Shown here piece by piece: positions 26,506-34,072 of a stretch of DNA of 43,638 bases. The stretch covers positions 1-43,638 of the forward strand of contig JAKMGP010000167.1 of assembly GCA_022424905.1 (NCBI GenBank). The letters are read 5' to 3'. The number at the start of each line of letters is the position of its first letter. Position 1 is the first letter of the stretch. A model generated the notes under the pieces. The model did not search any database. It was not told the DNA's origin and was given only the letters and a program-made list of their open reading frames with translations. The position numbers and the translations under genes are program-made. Origin of the DNA: Akkermansiaceae bacterium. GTDB lineage: Bacteria; Verrucomicrobiota; Verrucomicrobiia; Verrucomicrobiales; Akkermansiaceae.

Positions 26506-26562
26506 ACTCTAGAAATAAAAAGGCATCTGGCAAGGGGTTTCTCGAAAATTTTCTAAAAAAAG
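26506..26562 (-). promoter_or_regulatory. Candidate promoter of the ribosomal protein operon
   Basis: On the minus strand, TTGCCA (26528-26533, five of six matches to the -35 consensus) is followed by a 16-base spacer and TAGAGT (26506-26511, four of six matches to -10). Upstream of the -35 box is an A/T-rich tract (26543-26562) like an UP element, and downstream of the -10 is a GC-rich discriminator, a combination typical of growth-rate and ppGpp-responsive ribosomal promoters. Transcription would begin near 26499, giving a leader of about 220 bases. A GC hairpin (GGCCCG/CGGGCC, 26486-26502) overlaps the predicted start. Confidence 0.5.
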
Positions 26563-26665
26563 TTCGGAAATGCCCCTAGCGTGACAAAAAAGAGCTCCAG
26601 CCATTTGATTATAAGCGAATTCTATTCCACGAAGGACCATTGGAATATTAATTAAGGTTAACTAC

Positions 26666-26722
26666 CTGGTGGGCAACCCTGAAAAAGGAGGGAGATCCGC
26701 TAAAAGTCGGCAAGGCAACCAG
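26666..26722. other. Unexplained structured stretch with repeated GGCAACC
   Basis: In the 541-base gene-free stretch 26277-26817, this part holds GGCAACC twice (26672-26678 and 26714-26720), enclosed by complementary CTGGT (26666-26670) and ACCAG (26718-26722). A GGG-CAA-CCC mini-hairpin is at the first copy, and GGAGGGAGATCC lies between the copies. It looks like a compact folded RNA, but I recognise no family and no gene is placed to be controlled by it. The rest of the gene-free stretch holds the rpsL promoter and leader and the terminator at 26754-26787. Confidence 0.3.
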
Positions 26723-26753
26723 TTGTCCCAATTTGAGAAAACTAGTTTTAACG

Positions 26754-26787
26754 AAAAAAACGCCCGACTACAAGAAGCAGTCGAGCG
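26754..26787 (-). terminator. Intrinsic terminator of the small secreted protein gene
   Basis: Arms CGCCCGACT (26761-26769) and AGTCGAGCG (26779-26787) pair with one mismatch around a 9-base loop. On the minus strand they are followed by seven Ts (26754-26760). It lies 30 bases behind the stop codon at 26818 and separates that gene from the rpsL promoter region. Confidence 0.8.
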
Positions 26788-26817
26788 AGTTAAAAATTAC
26801 AAAGCTAGGCGAACTTT

Positions 26818-27240
26818 TTAGTCGGTGTATTTTTCGTGACCATCTTTCTTAAGATCCTTAAGTTCACCCTTGATCTCATCTGCTTTGTCCTCGTCCCCAG
26901 CAAGGTAAGCCATTTCCAGCTCACAAAGCTTCGCATAGGTCAGGCCGATAAGCCTTTTGTAATCTGCAGTTGCTTTGGCCTTCTCCTTCTCATCCTTGAT
27001 ATCCTTGAAGACCATCGGGGAATATTGGAGAGACTTAATGGTCGCTTTTTGAGCAGCGTGAACCAACTCGACCTTCTCAGCGGCAGTTTCAGCTTTGCGG
27101 AGCCTCTTAAGCGAGCCGCTTAAAACATCCATTTCCTCGGCGAGCGGAGTTTCGTCATCGTCAGCGTGAATAGGAGAGAGCAATCCGAGGCTCAGAACAG
27201 AAGTGACCGCAAGAGTCTTAATTGAAAAGTTGAATTTCAT
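26818..27240 (-). CDS. Small secreted helical protein of unknown function
   Basis: A 140-residue protein starting at the ATG at 27240. A signal peptide (MKFNFSIKTLAVTSVLSLGL, cleavage near P-I-H-A at residue 26) is followed by an acidic DDDE segment and a charged, helix-rich mature region with many Lys, Glu and Ala residues. No cysteine pair, metal motif or known domain is visible, except a single Cys near the C-terminus in AKLCELEMAYLAG. Upstream in-frame ATGs give no better signal. It is transcribed divergently from the HAD phosphatase (82 bases between starts), so the two may share a control region, and it has its own terminator. Function unknown. Confidence 0.78.
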   Translation of the reverse strand: MKFNFSIKTLAVTSVLSLGLLSPIHADDDETPLAEEMDVLSGSLKRLRKAETAAEKVELVHAAQKATIKSLQYSPMVFKDIKDEKEKAKATADYKRLIGLTYAKLCELEMAYLAGDEDKADEIKGELKDLKKDGHEKYTD

Positions 27241-27322
27241 GTCGGGAGAACTACTCCCAAAACTTTTCGTATCTGTCAAAACAAGGCTCGGAAAATCCGC
27301 TCACACCAACTATCGCACCTCC

Positions 27323-27958
27323 ATGATCCGCGGATTGATCTTTGATCTTGATGGTACGCTTGTTGATTCCCTTCCTGGAATCGCCATTGCTCTCAACCAT
27401 GCTTTGGACGACATTAAGCTGCCTAACCATCCGCAAGATGTCGTGGAAACCTTCATTGGCGACGGCTTACTTAATCTCATCACGCGAGCCCTTGGCCCCG
27501 ATCACTTCAACCAGCAAGACGAACTTCTATCTGCTTTTCAGAAGCACTATTCCGAGGATTGGAAAAACGGAACTTCTCCATACCCTGGTATGACCTCCCT
27601 TCTTGAAGAACTCCACCATAACAACATCCCGATGGCCGTACTTTCCAACAAACCTCATGGATACACTGTCGAGATCGTTAAGACGCTTTTCCCGCAAAAC
27701 ATTTTCAGCCAGGTTCGCGGCCATCGAGACGGATACCCGAAAAAACCAGACCCTACCACGGCCCACCAAATCATTAGTGATTGGAATCTTAAAGCGAAGG
27801 AGGTCGCTTACATCGGAGACTCTACCGTCGATCTAGCCACCGCCCGGAACGGCGACATGAAGCCACTTATTTTTTCTTGGGGCTATGGCACACCCACCGA
27901 CTTCCCTCTCTTGGACTCGGTTGATGATTTAAGGAATGCCATTCTCGAGGCAAGTTGA
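27323..27958 (+). CDS. HAD-superfamily phosphatase, phosphoglycolate phosphatase-like
   Basis: A 211-residue protein from the ATG at 27323; the frame is open upstream, but this start puts motif I at the N-terminus as usual. Motif I is FDLDGTLVDS (Asp8 nucleophile, Asp10 acid/base), motif II is the Ser of AVLSNKP, motif III is the Lys of KKPDP, and motif IV is GDSTVDLATARN. The cap is the small helical type of the Gph/PGP group. It probably dephosphorylates 2-phosphoglycolate arising from DNA repair or oxygenation, but HAD substrate ranges overlap, so the assignment is to subfamily only. The stop codon is TGA, which matters for judging the in-frame TGA at 35495. Confidence 0.88.
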   Translation: MIRGLIFDLDGTLVDSLPGIAIALNHALDDIKLPNHPQDVVETFIGDGLLNLITRALGPDHFNQQDELLSAFQKHYSEDWKNGTSPYPGMTSLLEELHHNNIPMAVLSNKPHGYTVEIVKTLFPQNIFSQVRGHRDGYPKKPDPTTAHQIISDWNLKAKEVAYIGDSTVDLATARNGDMKPLIFSWGYGTPTDFPLLDSVDDLRNAILEAS

Positions 27959-28087
27959 GTTCCCCTTATACGAATCTCGAATTTTAAGGAATCCTTATCA
28001 CCAGCCAAGAAAGCAGCTTTGTCCCTTACTTAGTTTTGCGATAATTCCGCATGGCCTTGTGACCTTCAGAAGGCTAGCATCCTTCTC

Positions 28088-28885
28088 GTGACCATCTTTC
28101 AGGCAACTGGCCGAGTCCTCCTGACCTTTATCAACTACCTCGGGCAACTCGGATTATTGACGCGTGAAATTTTTTATTCACTGACGAAAGGTCAGAAGCG
28201 TTGGCGCAAAATGTGGGAGCAAGTTGCCGAAATTGGAGCACGCTCCCAAATCGTAGTTGGAGTAACCGGAGCGTTCACCGGCGCAGTACTCGCTGCCCAA
28301 ACTCTTTTCCAATTCAAACTCTTTGGCCTTGAGACCGCAGCCGGCGGACTAGTTTCAGTTGCAATGCTTCGCGAGCTAGGTCCAACGATAACAGGCCTCA
28401 TGATGGCAGGTAGAGTAGGCTCTGCAATGGCCGCGGAAATCGGGACTATGAAGGTGACAGAACAAATCGACGCTCTTCGTTCGATGGCCGTCAATCCAGT
28501 AGACTACTTAGTTACCCCACGATTTCTCGCGATGCTCATTTCAGTGCCCCTTTTGATTGCAGAATCAGCAGCACTCGGGATGATCGCCTCATATATTGTC
28601 GGAGTAGGTGTCTTTCACGTTGAATCCTCCTACTGGATTGATAACATGAAAGGCTACGTTGACCTCACCGACCCCACCATCGCTCTAGTCAAGGGCCTCT
28701 TCTTCGGGATTTTAATCGTGATAATTTCCTGTGATCAAGGACTGAAAGTTAAGAATGGAGCGGTTGGGGTTGGCCGAGGAACAACTCAAGCGATGGTTTA
28801 TTCATCACTCGCAATCCTAGTGGTCAATTTTTTCCTAACCCTGATCATGCAAATTATTTTCCCTGCTTCCTTGTTTTCCAACTAA
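28088..28885 (+). CDS. MlaE-type ABC transporter permease
   Basis: A 265-residue inner-membrane permease of the MlaE/YrbE family, which with an MlaF ATPase and MlaD substrate-binding protein moves phospholipids between membranes. Diagnostic parts are IGARSQIVVGVTGAFTGAVL, the ALLREL-like LRELGPTITGLMMAGRVGSA, the coupling loop GTMKVTEQIDALRSMAVNPV with DYLVTPR, and several hydrophobic helices to the end. The start is a GTG at 28088, just after a small perfect inverted repeat (AGAAGG 28068-28073 with CCTTCT 28081-28086). No ATPase or MlaD gene adjoins it: upstream is the HAD gene and downstream are the pyruvate dehydrogenase genes. It may be an orphan of a split locus. Confidence 0.88.
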   Translation: MTIFQATGRVLLTFINYLGQLGLLTREIFYSLTKGQKRWRKMWEQVAEIGARSQIVVGVTGAFTGAVLAAQTLFQFKLFGLETAAGGLVSVAMLRELGPTITGLMMAGRVGSAMAAEIGTMKVTEQIDALRSMAVNPVDYLVTPRFLAMLISVPLLIAESAALGMIASYIVGVGVFHVESSYWIDNMKGYVDLTDPTIALVKGLFFGILIVIISCDQGLKVKNGAVGVGRGTTQAMVYSSLAILVVNFFLTLIMQIIFPASLFSN

Positions 28886-29109
28886 TCTAGATTGCAAAAA
28901 CGATCTCTCGAAGGAGGGCTCGCGCCTGATCGCCACAAGGCAAGGTGGTCGTTTCTCAAATTTCACCGAAAAATAGAGACCGGCGAAAGGCCGGCGGCAC
29001 TCGATTAGAGGTTTCATCGATAAAAATGCACATCAGGAGTTTGTTTTTATCCGATTTGGGACAGAATACACCCGCCGCATTAGACTTGCCGCGACTCGCA
29101 GAGGCCGCT

Positions 29110-30225
29110 ATGTCGGCCCTCGAAAAATCTTTCGCCATGGAAACTGCCAACAGCCCAAATCATTCCCCGCTCAACTTTGCGGGCTCGCCGATTAACAAAA
29201 CGCTTTCTGCCGAAGAGAAACTTGAAACCTTTCGCCAAATGGTTCGAATTCGACGCTTTGAGCAGGCTGCGCTAAAGAATTATCAAAAGGACGGCACGAT
29301 GGGCGGCTTCCTTCACCTCTATATCGGACAGGAGTCCGTTGCTGTTGGAGCAGCTTCCCTCATGGGCGATCATGATCACATGATCACAGCTTATCGGTGC
29401 CATGCCCACGCTCTTGCGGTCGGCATGAACATGAACGAGTGTATGGCCGAGCTTTATGGCAAAGCCACTGGTTGCTCAAAGGGCAAAGGTGGTTCGATGC
29501 ACTTTTTCGCTCCCGATAAAAACTTTTGGGGTGGTCACGGCATTGTTGCAGGCCAAACCCCCCTCGGTTTGGGGCTCGGCTACGGTCTTAAATATAAAGG
29601 TCTCGAAGGCTGCGCACTTTGCTTCCTTGGAGACGGGGCTATCAATCAGGGTGCCTTCCACGAATCGCTCAACATCGCAGCCCTCTTCGGGATTCCCGTC
29701 GTCTACATAATTGAGAACAATGGCTACTCGATGGGAACTTCACAGAAACGCTCGAGTGCCTACAAGGACTGTCTTGCCCAACGCAGCGAAGCTTATGACA
29801 TGGATTGGGATGTCGTGAACGGTGAAGATTTTTACGAAGTTAGAGCCAAGACTCACATCGCGATGGAGCGGGCCCGCAAAGAGCACAAGCCCACCATACT
29901 CGAAATCATGACCTATCGTTACTACGGCCACTCAGTCGCCGATGCGAATCACAAGAAATATCGTTCACCAGAAGAGATTGCAGACTACAAAAAAAATCAT
30001 GATCCCATAAATCTTTGGCGAGCCAAACTTATAGAAGAGGGGGTTCTCACCGAAGAATCAGCTAAGACAATCGATACCGAAGCAAAACAAGAGGCCACCG
30101 CTTCCACCCAATTTGCAGAAGAATCCCCTGCTCCCACCATCGAAGATATTACGAACGATGTTTACTGGGAAACAGACAACAATACCGAAGCTTCCCAAAT
30201 CGGACGCCATTTCTTTAACGATTAA
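29110..30225 (+). CDS. pdhA: Pyruvate dehydrogenase E1 component, alpha subunit
   Basis: A protein of about 371 residues that, with the beta subunit, decarboxylates pyruvate using thiamine diphosphate and acetylates the lipoyl group of E2. The core begins FRQMVRIRRFEQ and includes GFLHLYIGQESVAVG, YRCHAHALAVGM, GKGGSMHFF and the ThDP-binding motif from GDGAINQGAFHESLN to IENNGYSMGT, as well as the phosphorylation-loop-like YRYYGHSVAD. The start is uncertain: the ATG at 29110 has AGAGG five bases upstream, while 29137 and 29026 are also in frame. A Glu/Ala/Thr-rich stretch lies near the C-terminus. pdhB follows 18 bases later; E2 and E3 genes are not in the window. Confidence 0.93.
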   Translation: MSALEKSFAMETANSPNHSPLNFAGSPINKTLSAEEKLETFRQMVRIRRFEQAALKNYQKDGTMGGFLHLYIGQESVAVGAASLMGDHDHMITAYRCHAHALAVGMNMNECMAELYGKATGCSKGKGGSMHFFAPDKNFWGGHGIVAGQTPLGLGLGYGLKYKGLEGCALCFLGDGAINQGAFHESLNIAALFGIPVVYIIENNGYSMGTSQKRSSAYKDCLAQRSEAYDMDWDVVNGEDFYEVRAKTHIAMERARKEHKPTILEIMTYRYYGHSVADANHKKYRSPEEIADYKKNHDPINLWRAKLIEEGVLTEESAKTIDTEAKQEATASTQFAEESPAPTIEDITNDVYWETDNNTEASQIGRHFFND

Positions 30226-30243
30226 TTTTTCACCTAAAATATT

Positions 30244-31227
30244 ATGCGCGAAATCGAATACCGTGACGCTCTCAACGAGGCCTTCGACGAGGAACTTGCC
30301 CGCGACGAAAACGTCGTCCTCATGGGCGAAGAAGTCGCCCAATACAACGGGGCCTACAAGGTCACCCGAGGCCTCTGGGATAAATGGGGTGACAAGCGGG
30401 TCGTTGACACCCCAATTTCCGAAGCTGGTTTTATTGGCATGGGTATCGGCGCCTCCATGCTTGGCATCCGTCCAGTCATGGAATTGATGTTTTGGTCTTT
30501 CCACTCGGTAGCTTTTGACCAACTCGTGAACAACGCCGCCTGCTGCCGCTATATGTCCGGCGGACTTATTAATGTCCCCATCGTGATGCGCGGACCTGCT
30601 AACGGCGGCACTAATGTGGGGGCGACCCACTCACACACTCCCGAGGGCCTTTTCGCCGCTTTCCCCGGCCTCAAGGTCTGCTCGCCCGCCACTCCAGCCG
30701 ATGCCAAAGGAATGATGAAAACCGCAATCCGTGATAACGATCCTGTTTACGTCATGGAAAACACAACCCTTTACGGGAACACGGGAGAGGTCCCTGATCC
30801 AGCCGCTGGAGATTTTCTTATTCCTCTTGGGAAAGCTGACATCAAACGTGAAGGCTCCGATATCTCGCTCATTGCCCACGGAGCCAGCGTCCTTCGATGC
30901 CTTGAAGCAGCTGACATTCTTGCCAACGAACATAACATTGATGCTGAGGTGGTCGACCTCCGCTCCATTCGTCCGCTCGACCAGGACGCTATTATCGAGT
31001 CTGTGAAAAAGACTAACCGAGCAGTCCTCGTTGACGAATCAAAGCCCTTTTGCGGAGTTTCCGCGCAAATCACGACTCTCATTCAAGAATACGCCTTCGA
31101 TTATCTCGATGCTCCTGTAAAGCGGGTCTGCACTATTGATGCGCCCGCCATTTACTCGCCGCATGTTGAACCGGACCAACTTCCCAATGCCAAGCGAATT
31201 GTTGCTCAAGTTCTGACCATTGCCTAA
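30244..31227 (+). CDS. pdhB: Pyruvate dehydrogenase E1 component, beta subunit
   Basis: A 327-residue protein of normal length for the alpha2-beta2 type E1. REIEYRDALNEAFDEELARD at the start, MGEEVAQYNGAYKVTRGLWD, DTPISEAGFIGMGIGASMLG, the cation-binding central region and DLRSIRPLDQDAIIESVKKT are typical. It forms the active site with the alpha subunit and binds E2. It is translated 18 bases after pdhA, clearly as one operon. A methyltransferase gene begins 11 bases after its stop, so that gene is probably co-transcribed. Branched-chain specificity cannot be excluded from sequence alone, but the similarity is closer to the pyruvate type. Confidence 0.93.
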   Translation: MREIEYRDALNEAFDEELARDENVVLMGEEVAQYNGAYKVTRGLWDKWGDKRVVDTPISEAGFIGMGIGASMLGIRPVMELMFWSFHSVAFDQLVNNAACCRYMSGGLINVPIVMRGPANGGTNVGATHSHTPEGLFAAFPGLKVCSPATPADAKGMMKTAIRDNDPVYVMENTTLYGNTGEVPDPAAGDFLIPLGKADIKREGSDISLIAHGASVLRCLEAADILANEHNIDAEVVDLRSIRPLDQDAIIESVKKTNRAVLVDESKPFCGVSAQITTLIQEYAFDYLDAPVKRVCTIDAPAIYSPHVEPDQLPNAKRIVAQVLTIA

Positions 31228-31238
31228 TCTAAGGAATC

Positions 31239-32003
31239 ATGGACGAAGAGATCTTTAATAGGGTTAAAAAAGATCTCAAGAGAGACGAAGCCTACCTCCG
31301 AAATCACGAGCACCGCTTCCGAGTCAGCGCGGATTCGGTGCGATCGGTGAGCTCTGAGATTCCTCGGCTTCTCGATATTGGGTGTTGGCCTGGTTATCTA
31401 TCCCTATATTTCCAGCGCAGCGGCTGGGAGGTTACCGCAATTGATCTCAAGCCCGACCGCCTCCCCATCATTAGTGAGGCTGGCATCAATTTAATCGACC
31501 ACAATTTAAACGATCACCCCAGCCTCCCTTTTCCGGAAAATCACTTCGACACTATTCTCTTCACCGAAGTCTTTGAGCACCTGAATCCGGACTCTTTTGA
31601 CGAGCTCTTCAAAGGGATGGAGCACTGTCTAAAACCAGGCGGCCGCCTTATCTTGACAACCCCAAATCGGCGGGCCCTTAACAAAAACTTCTTCATTCCA
31701 AATCGATGGGAAGAACCCGAGGTTGATGATGAAGGTCATGGGCACTGGAAAGAATATACCGTTGCAGAGGTTTTGGAATGCTTTAGCAACAGTTCCCTAG
31801 GTATCATAAGAAGCGAAACCATCTCATTTTACTCTCACCTTGGCCGCTCCAACGAGACTGGTTATTTCCCCCTCCGCGACTGGAAATCTCATCCCAACAA
31901 GCTTCGCAACCTTGCAAAATTCGCAGTGAACCCCATTCGGAATCTCCCTTTCTTTAGGGATAGTTTAGTGATAGTCGCACAAAAAGATAAAGGGATCCGA
32001 TAG
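31239..32003 (+). CDS. Class I SAM-dependent methyltransferase
   Basis: A 254-residue protein with the Rossmann-type methyltransferase core. Motif I is LLDIGCWPGYLSLYF (around residues 47-61), motif II is the acidic end of VTAIDLKPDRL, and motif IV is FDTILFTEVFEHLNPD, then LKPGGRLILTTPNRRALNK. This resembles methyltransferase type 11/12 proteins including UbiG-like and polysaccharide-locus enzymes; the substrate is not readable. The C-terminal part has aromatic and basic residues without a known domain. It is joined closely to pdhB (11 bases) and converges on glgB, whose stop is 25 bases beyond. Its last codons fall within a possible terminator of glgB. Confidence 0.82.
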   Translation: MDEEIFNRVKKDLKRDEAYLRNHEHRFRVSADSVRSVSSEIPRLLDIGCWPGYLSLYFQRSGWEVTAIDLKPDRLPIISEAGINLIDHNLNDHPSLPFPENHFDTILFTEVFEHLNPDSFDELFKGMEHCLKPGGRLILTTPNRRALNKNFFIPNRWEEPEVDDEGHGHWKEYTVAEVLECFSNSSLGIIRSETISFYSHLGRSNETGYFPLRDWKSHPNKLRNLAKFAVNPIRNLPFFRDSLVIVAQKDKGIR

Positions 32004-32028
32004 CATCAAAAGATCCTCCGACGATCCC
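31992..32028 (-). terminator. Possible terminator of glgB inside the convergent methyltransferase end
   Basis: On the minus strand GGGATC (32023-32028) pairs with GATCCC (31992-31997) across a 25-base loop and is followed by a T-rich run (31981-31991, reading TTTATCTTTTT). It begins directly after the glgB stop. The loop is long, so the call is weak; the sequence overlaps the last codons of the plus-strand methyltransferase gene. Confidence 0.35.
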
Positions 32029-33987
32029 TCAATCCTTACGCGCGAACACCAAGATAGTTCGACAGGGCAAATAGATCTTCATCCACCCCTTCACGGCAGA
32101 ATAGTCAATTGAGCTGTCTGCCCTATTAGCCCCGCCGAACTTAGGATCGTCCGACGACAAGATCAACCGATAGCTCCCCTCTTGATGAACCGGGAATTCA
32201 TAATCAACCACCGAACTCGAAGGACTCAAATTCACCGCAAAAATGAGATCACCTCGTTCAAACTGAATGCACTGGTTTACTTGATCCAAATTCAGCATTT
32301 TGGCCCCCGATGCGGCGAGAACCTTGTCTGCAATATTCATCATAGCTTCATCAAAAGCCTCCAACTCACGGTATTTTAGATCAGGATGATCCACCAGAGA
32401 CCACTGCCGTCGGGTATATTTATAACTCCAATCATTCCCTTCACGGGGGAAATCAACCCACTCAGGGTGGCCAAATTCATTACCCATAAAATTGAGGTAG
32501 CCTTCCCCACCGAGGACCAAAGTCATGAGACGAAGGATCTTGTGCAGTGCCATTCCCCGATTGATCACCACATCATCATCGCCTTTCTTCATGTGATGAT
32601 ACATCGCGGCATCCATTAGTCGGAAGGCGAGAGTCTTGTCACCCACCAAGGCTTGGTCGTGACTCTCAGCATAAGCGATGGTCTTTTCCCCGCAGCGACG
32701 GTTTGTGAGGGTATGGTAAATCTCATCAAGGTTCCAGTCCTCATCTCTAATGTGCTCAAGCAACTTAATCCAATAGTCAGGGATGCCCATCGCAAGACGG
32801 AAATCAAAACCGATTCCCCCTTCATTTAGAGGGCGGCAAAGCCCTGGCATTCCGCTCATATCCTCCGCGATACTCAGAGCATCAGGATTGATCTCATGGA
32901 TTAATTGATTCGCTAGCTGCAGATAAGTCACCGCTTCCCAATCCACGCCATCGTGAAAGTATTTATCGTAGTGATCAAAGTTAATATTCCCATGATGATG
33001 ATAGAGCATGGAGGTTACGCCATCGAAACGGAAACCATCGAAACGATACTCGGTCATCCAATACGCCAGATTTGAAAGTAGGAACTGGCACACCTCAGAA
33101 CGACCATAATCAAAAAGTCGTGAATCCCACTCCGGGTGGTCGCGCTTGTGAAAATATAGCCCTTCCTCCCCGTCAAACGATGATAAGCCTTCCGAAAAAT
33201 TTTTCACCGAATGCGAATGGACAATATCCATTAACACCGCGACCCCCATCCCATGAGCTGAATCGATGAGATATTTTAAATCCTCGGCTGACCCACATCG
33301 CGAACTAGGCGCAAAATAATTAGCTACATGATACCCAAACGATCCATAATAAGGATGCTCAGCAACCGCCATGAGCTGAACTACATTGTAGCCCAACCGA
33401 GCTAGGCGCGGTAAAACTTGCTCCGCAAATTCGCGATAGGTTCCTACTCGAAACTCCTCGGTAGCCATCCCGACGTGGGCTTCGTAGATTTTAGGATGTT
33501 GCACGGCCGCTGGAGCAGCATTTTCCCAAGAATATTTAGACGATTCCTGCACTTGGGCTGAAAACTCCCTAGTTTCCTCATCTTGGACCACAAAAGTAGC
33601 ATGAGAAGGAATGCGGTCGTGTGCACCATTCACTCCCTCGATATGAACTTTATACAAATCGCCATGCCTTAGTGCATTCCCTGCAACCCTCACCTCCCAG
33701 ACTCCCTGTTCCGATAGACGCCGTAAAGGATAGTCCTTCCGTGACCACCCACAAAAATCTCCAGTGAGGAAAAGTGCCCTGGCCCTTGGGGCCCATTCCC
33801 GAAATACCCAATCATTGCCCTCGCGATGAAGACCTAATTTCTGATGACTTGTCGCAAATTCCAGCAGTGGTCCAAATTCGTGCAAACGTTCCTTAAATCT
33901 TGCAATCCGATCTCCGATCTCCGTGGAATATGGCTCTAGCCAAGGATCAACTGCCACCAACCCAAGAACTTTTTTTTCTCCACTCAC
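32029..33987 (-). CDS. glgB: 1,4-alpha-glucan branching enzyme, eukaryotic-like (GH13_8-type)
   Basis: A 652-residue enzyme that makes alpha-1,6 branches in glycogen. An N-terminal CBM48-type domain (about 55-150) precedes the GH13 barrel. Catalytic residues are Asp322 (GFRFDGV), Glu375 (SIAEDMSG) and Asp444 (ESHDQ). Long stretches match the eukaryotic branch rather than classical bacterial GlgB: EAHVGMATEEFRVGTYREF, NVVQLMAVAEHPYYGSFGYH, MDIVHSHSVKNFSEGLSSFD and FDGVTSMLYHHHG all have close counterparts in human GBE1. Such GH13_8-type enzymes also occur in some bacteria. No glgA or glgC adjoins it. Its start lies 85 bases from the divergent membrane protein gene. The stop is TGA. Confidence 0.93.
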   Translation of the reverse strand: MSGEKKVLGLVAVDPWLEPYSTEIGDRIARFKERLHEFGPLLEFATSHQKLGLHREGNDWVFREWAPRARALFLTGDFCGWSRKDYPLRRLSEQGVWEVRVAGNALRHGDLYKVHIEGVNGAHDRIPSHATFVVQDEETREFSAQVQESSKYSWENAAPAAVQHPKIYEAHVGMATEEFRVGTYREFAEQVLPRLARLGYNVVQLMAVAEHPYYGSFGYHVANYFAPSSRCGSAEDLKYLIDSAHGMGVAVLMDIVHSHSVKNFSEGLSSFDGEEGLYFHKRDHPEWDSRLFDYGRSEVCQFLLSNLAYWMTEYRFDGFRFDGVTSMLYHHHGNINFDHYDKYFHDGVDWEAVTYLQLANQLIHEINPDALSIAEDMSGMPGLCRPLNEGGIGFDFRLAMGIPDYWIKLLEHIRDEDWNLDEIYHTLTNRRCGEKTIAYAESHDQALVGDKTLAFRLMDAAMYHHMKKGDDDVVINRGMALHKILRLMTLVLGGEGYLNFMGNEFGHPEWVDFPREGNDWSYKYTRRQWSLVDHPDLKYRELEAFDEAMMNIADKVLAASGAKMLNLDQVNQCIQFERGDLIFAVNLSPSSSVVDYEFPVHQEGSYRLILSSDDPKFGGANRADSSIDYSAVKGWMKIYLPCRTILVFARKD

Positions 33988-34072
33988 ACCTCCACCCTAG
34001 CAAAGGACAGGCCAAAAAACCTAGAGAATCTCAGACATTCTCTTTATTTTTTCAAATCATTTAGTTATCTTA

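Noticed and set aside
26654-26745. A SAM-I or other known riboswitch suggested by GGAGGGA and GGCAACC.
   Set aside because: The order and spacing of the conserved blocks do not match, one expected block is missing, and no methionine-related gene follows. I kept it only as an unexplained structure.
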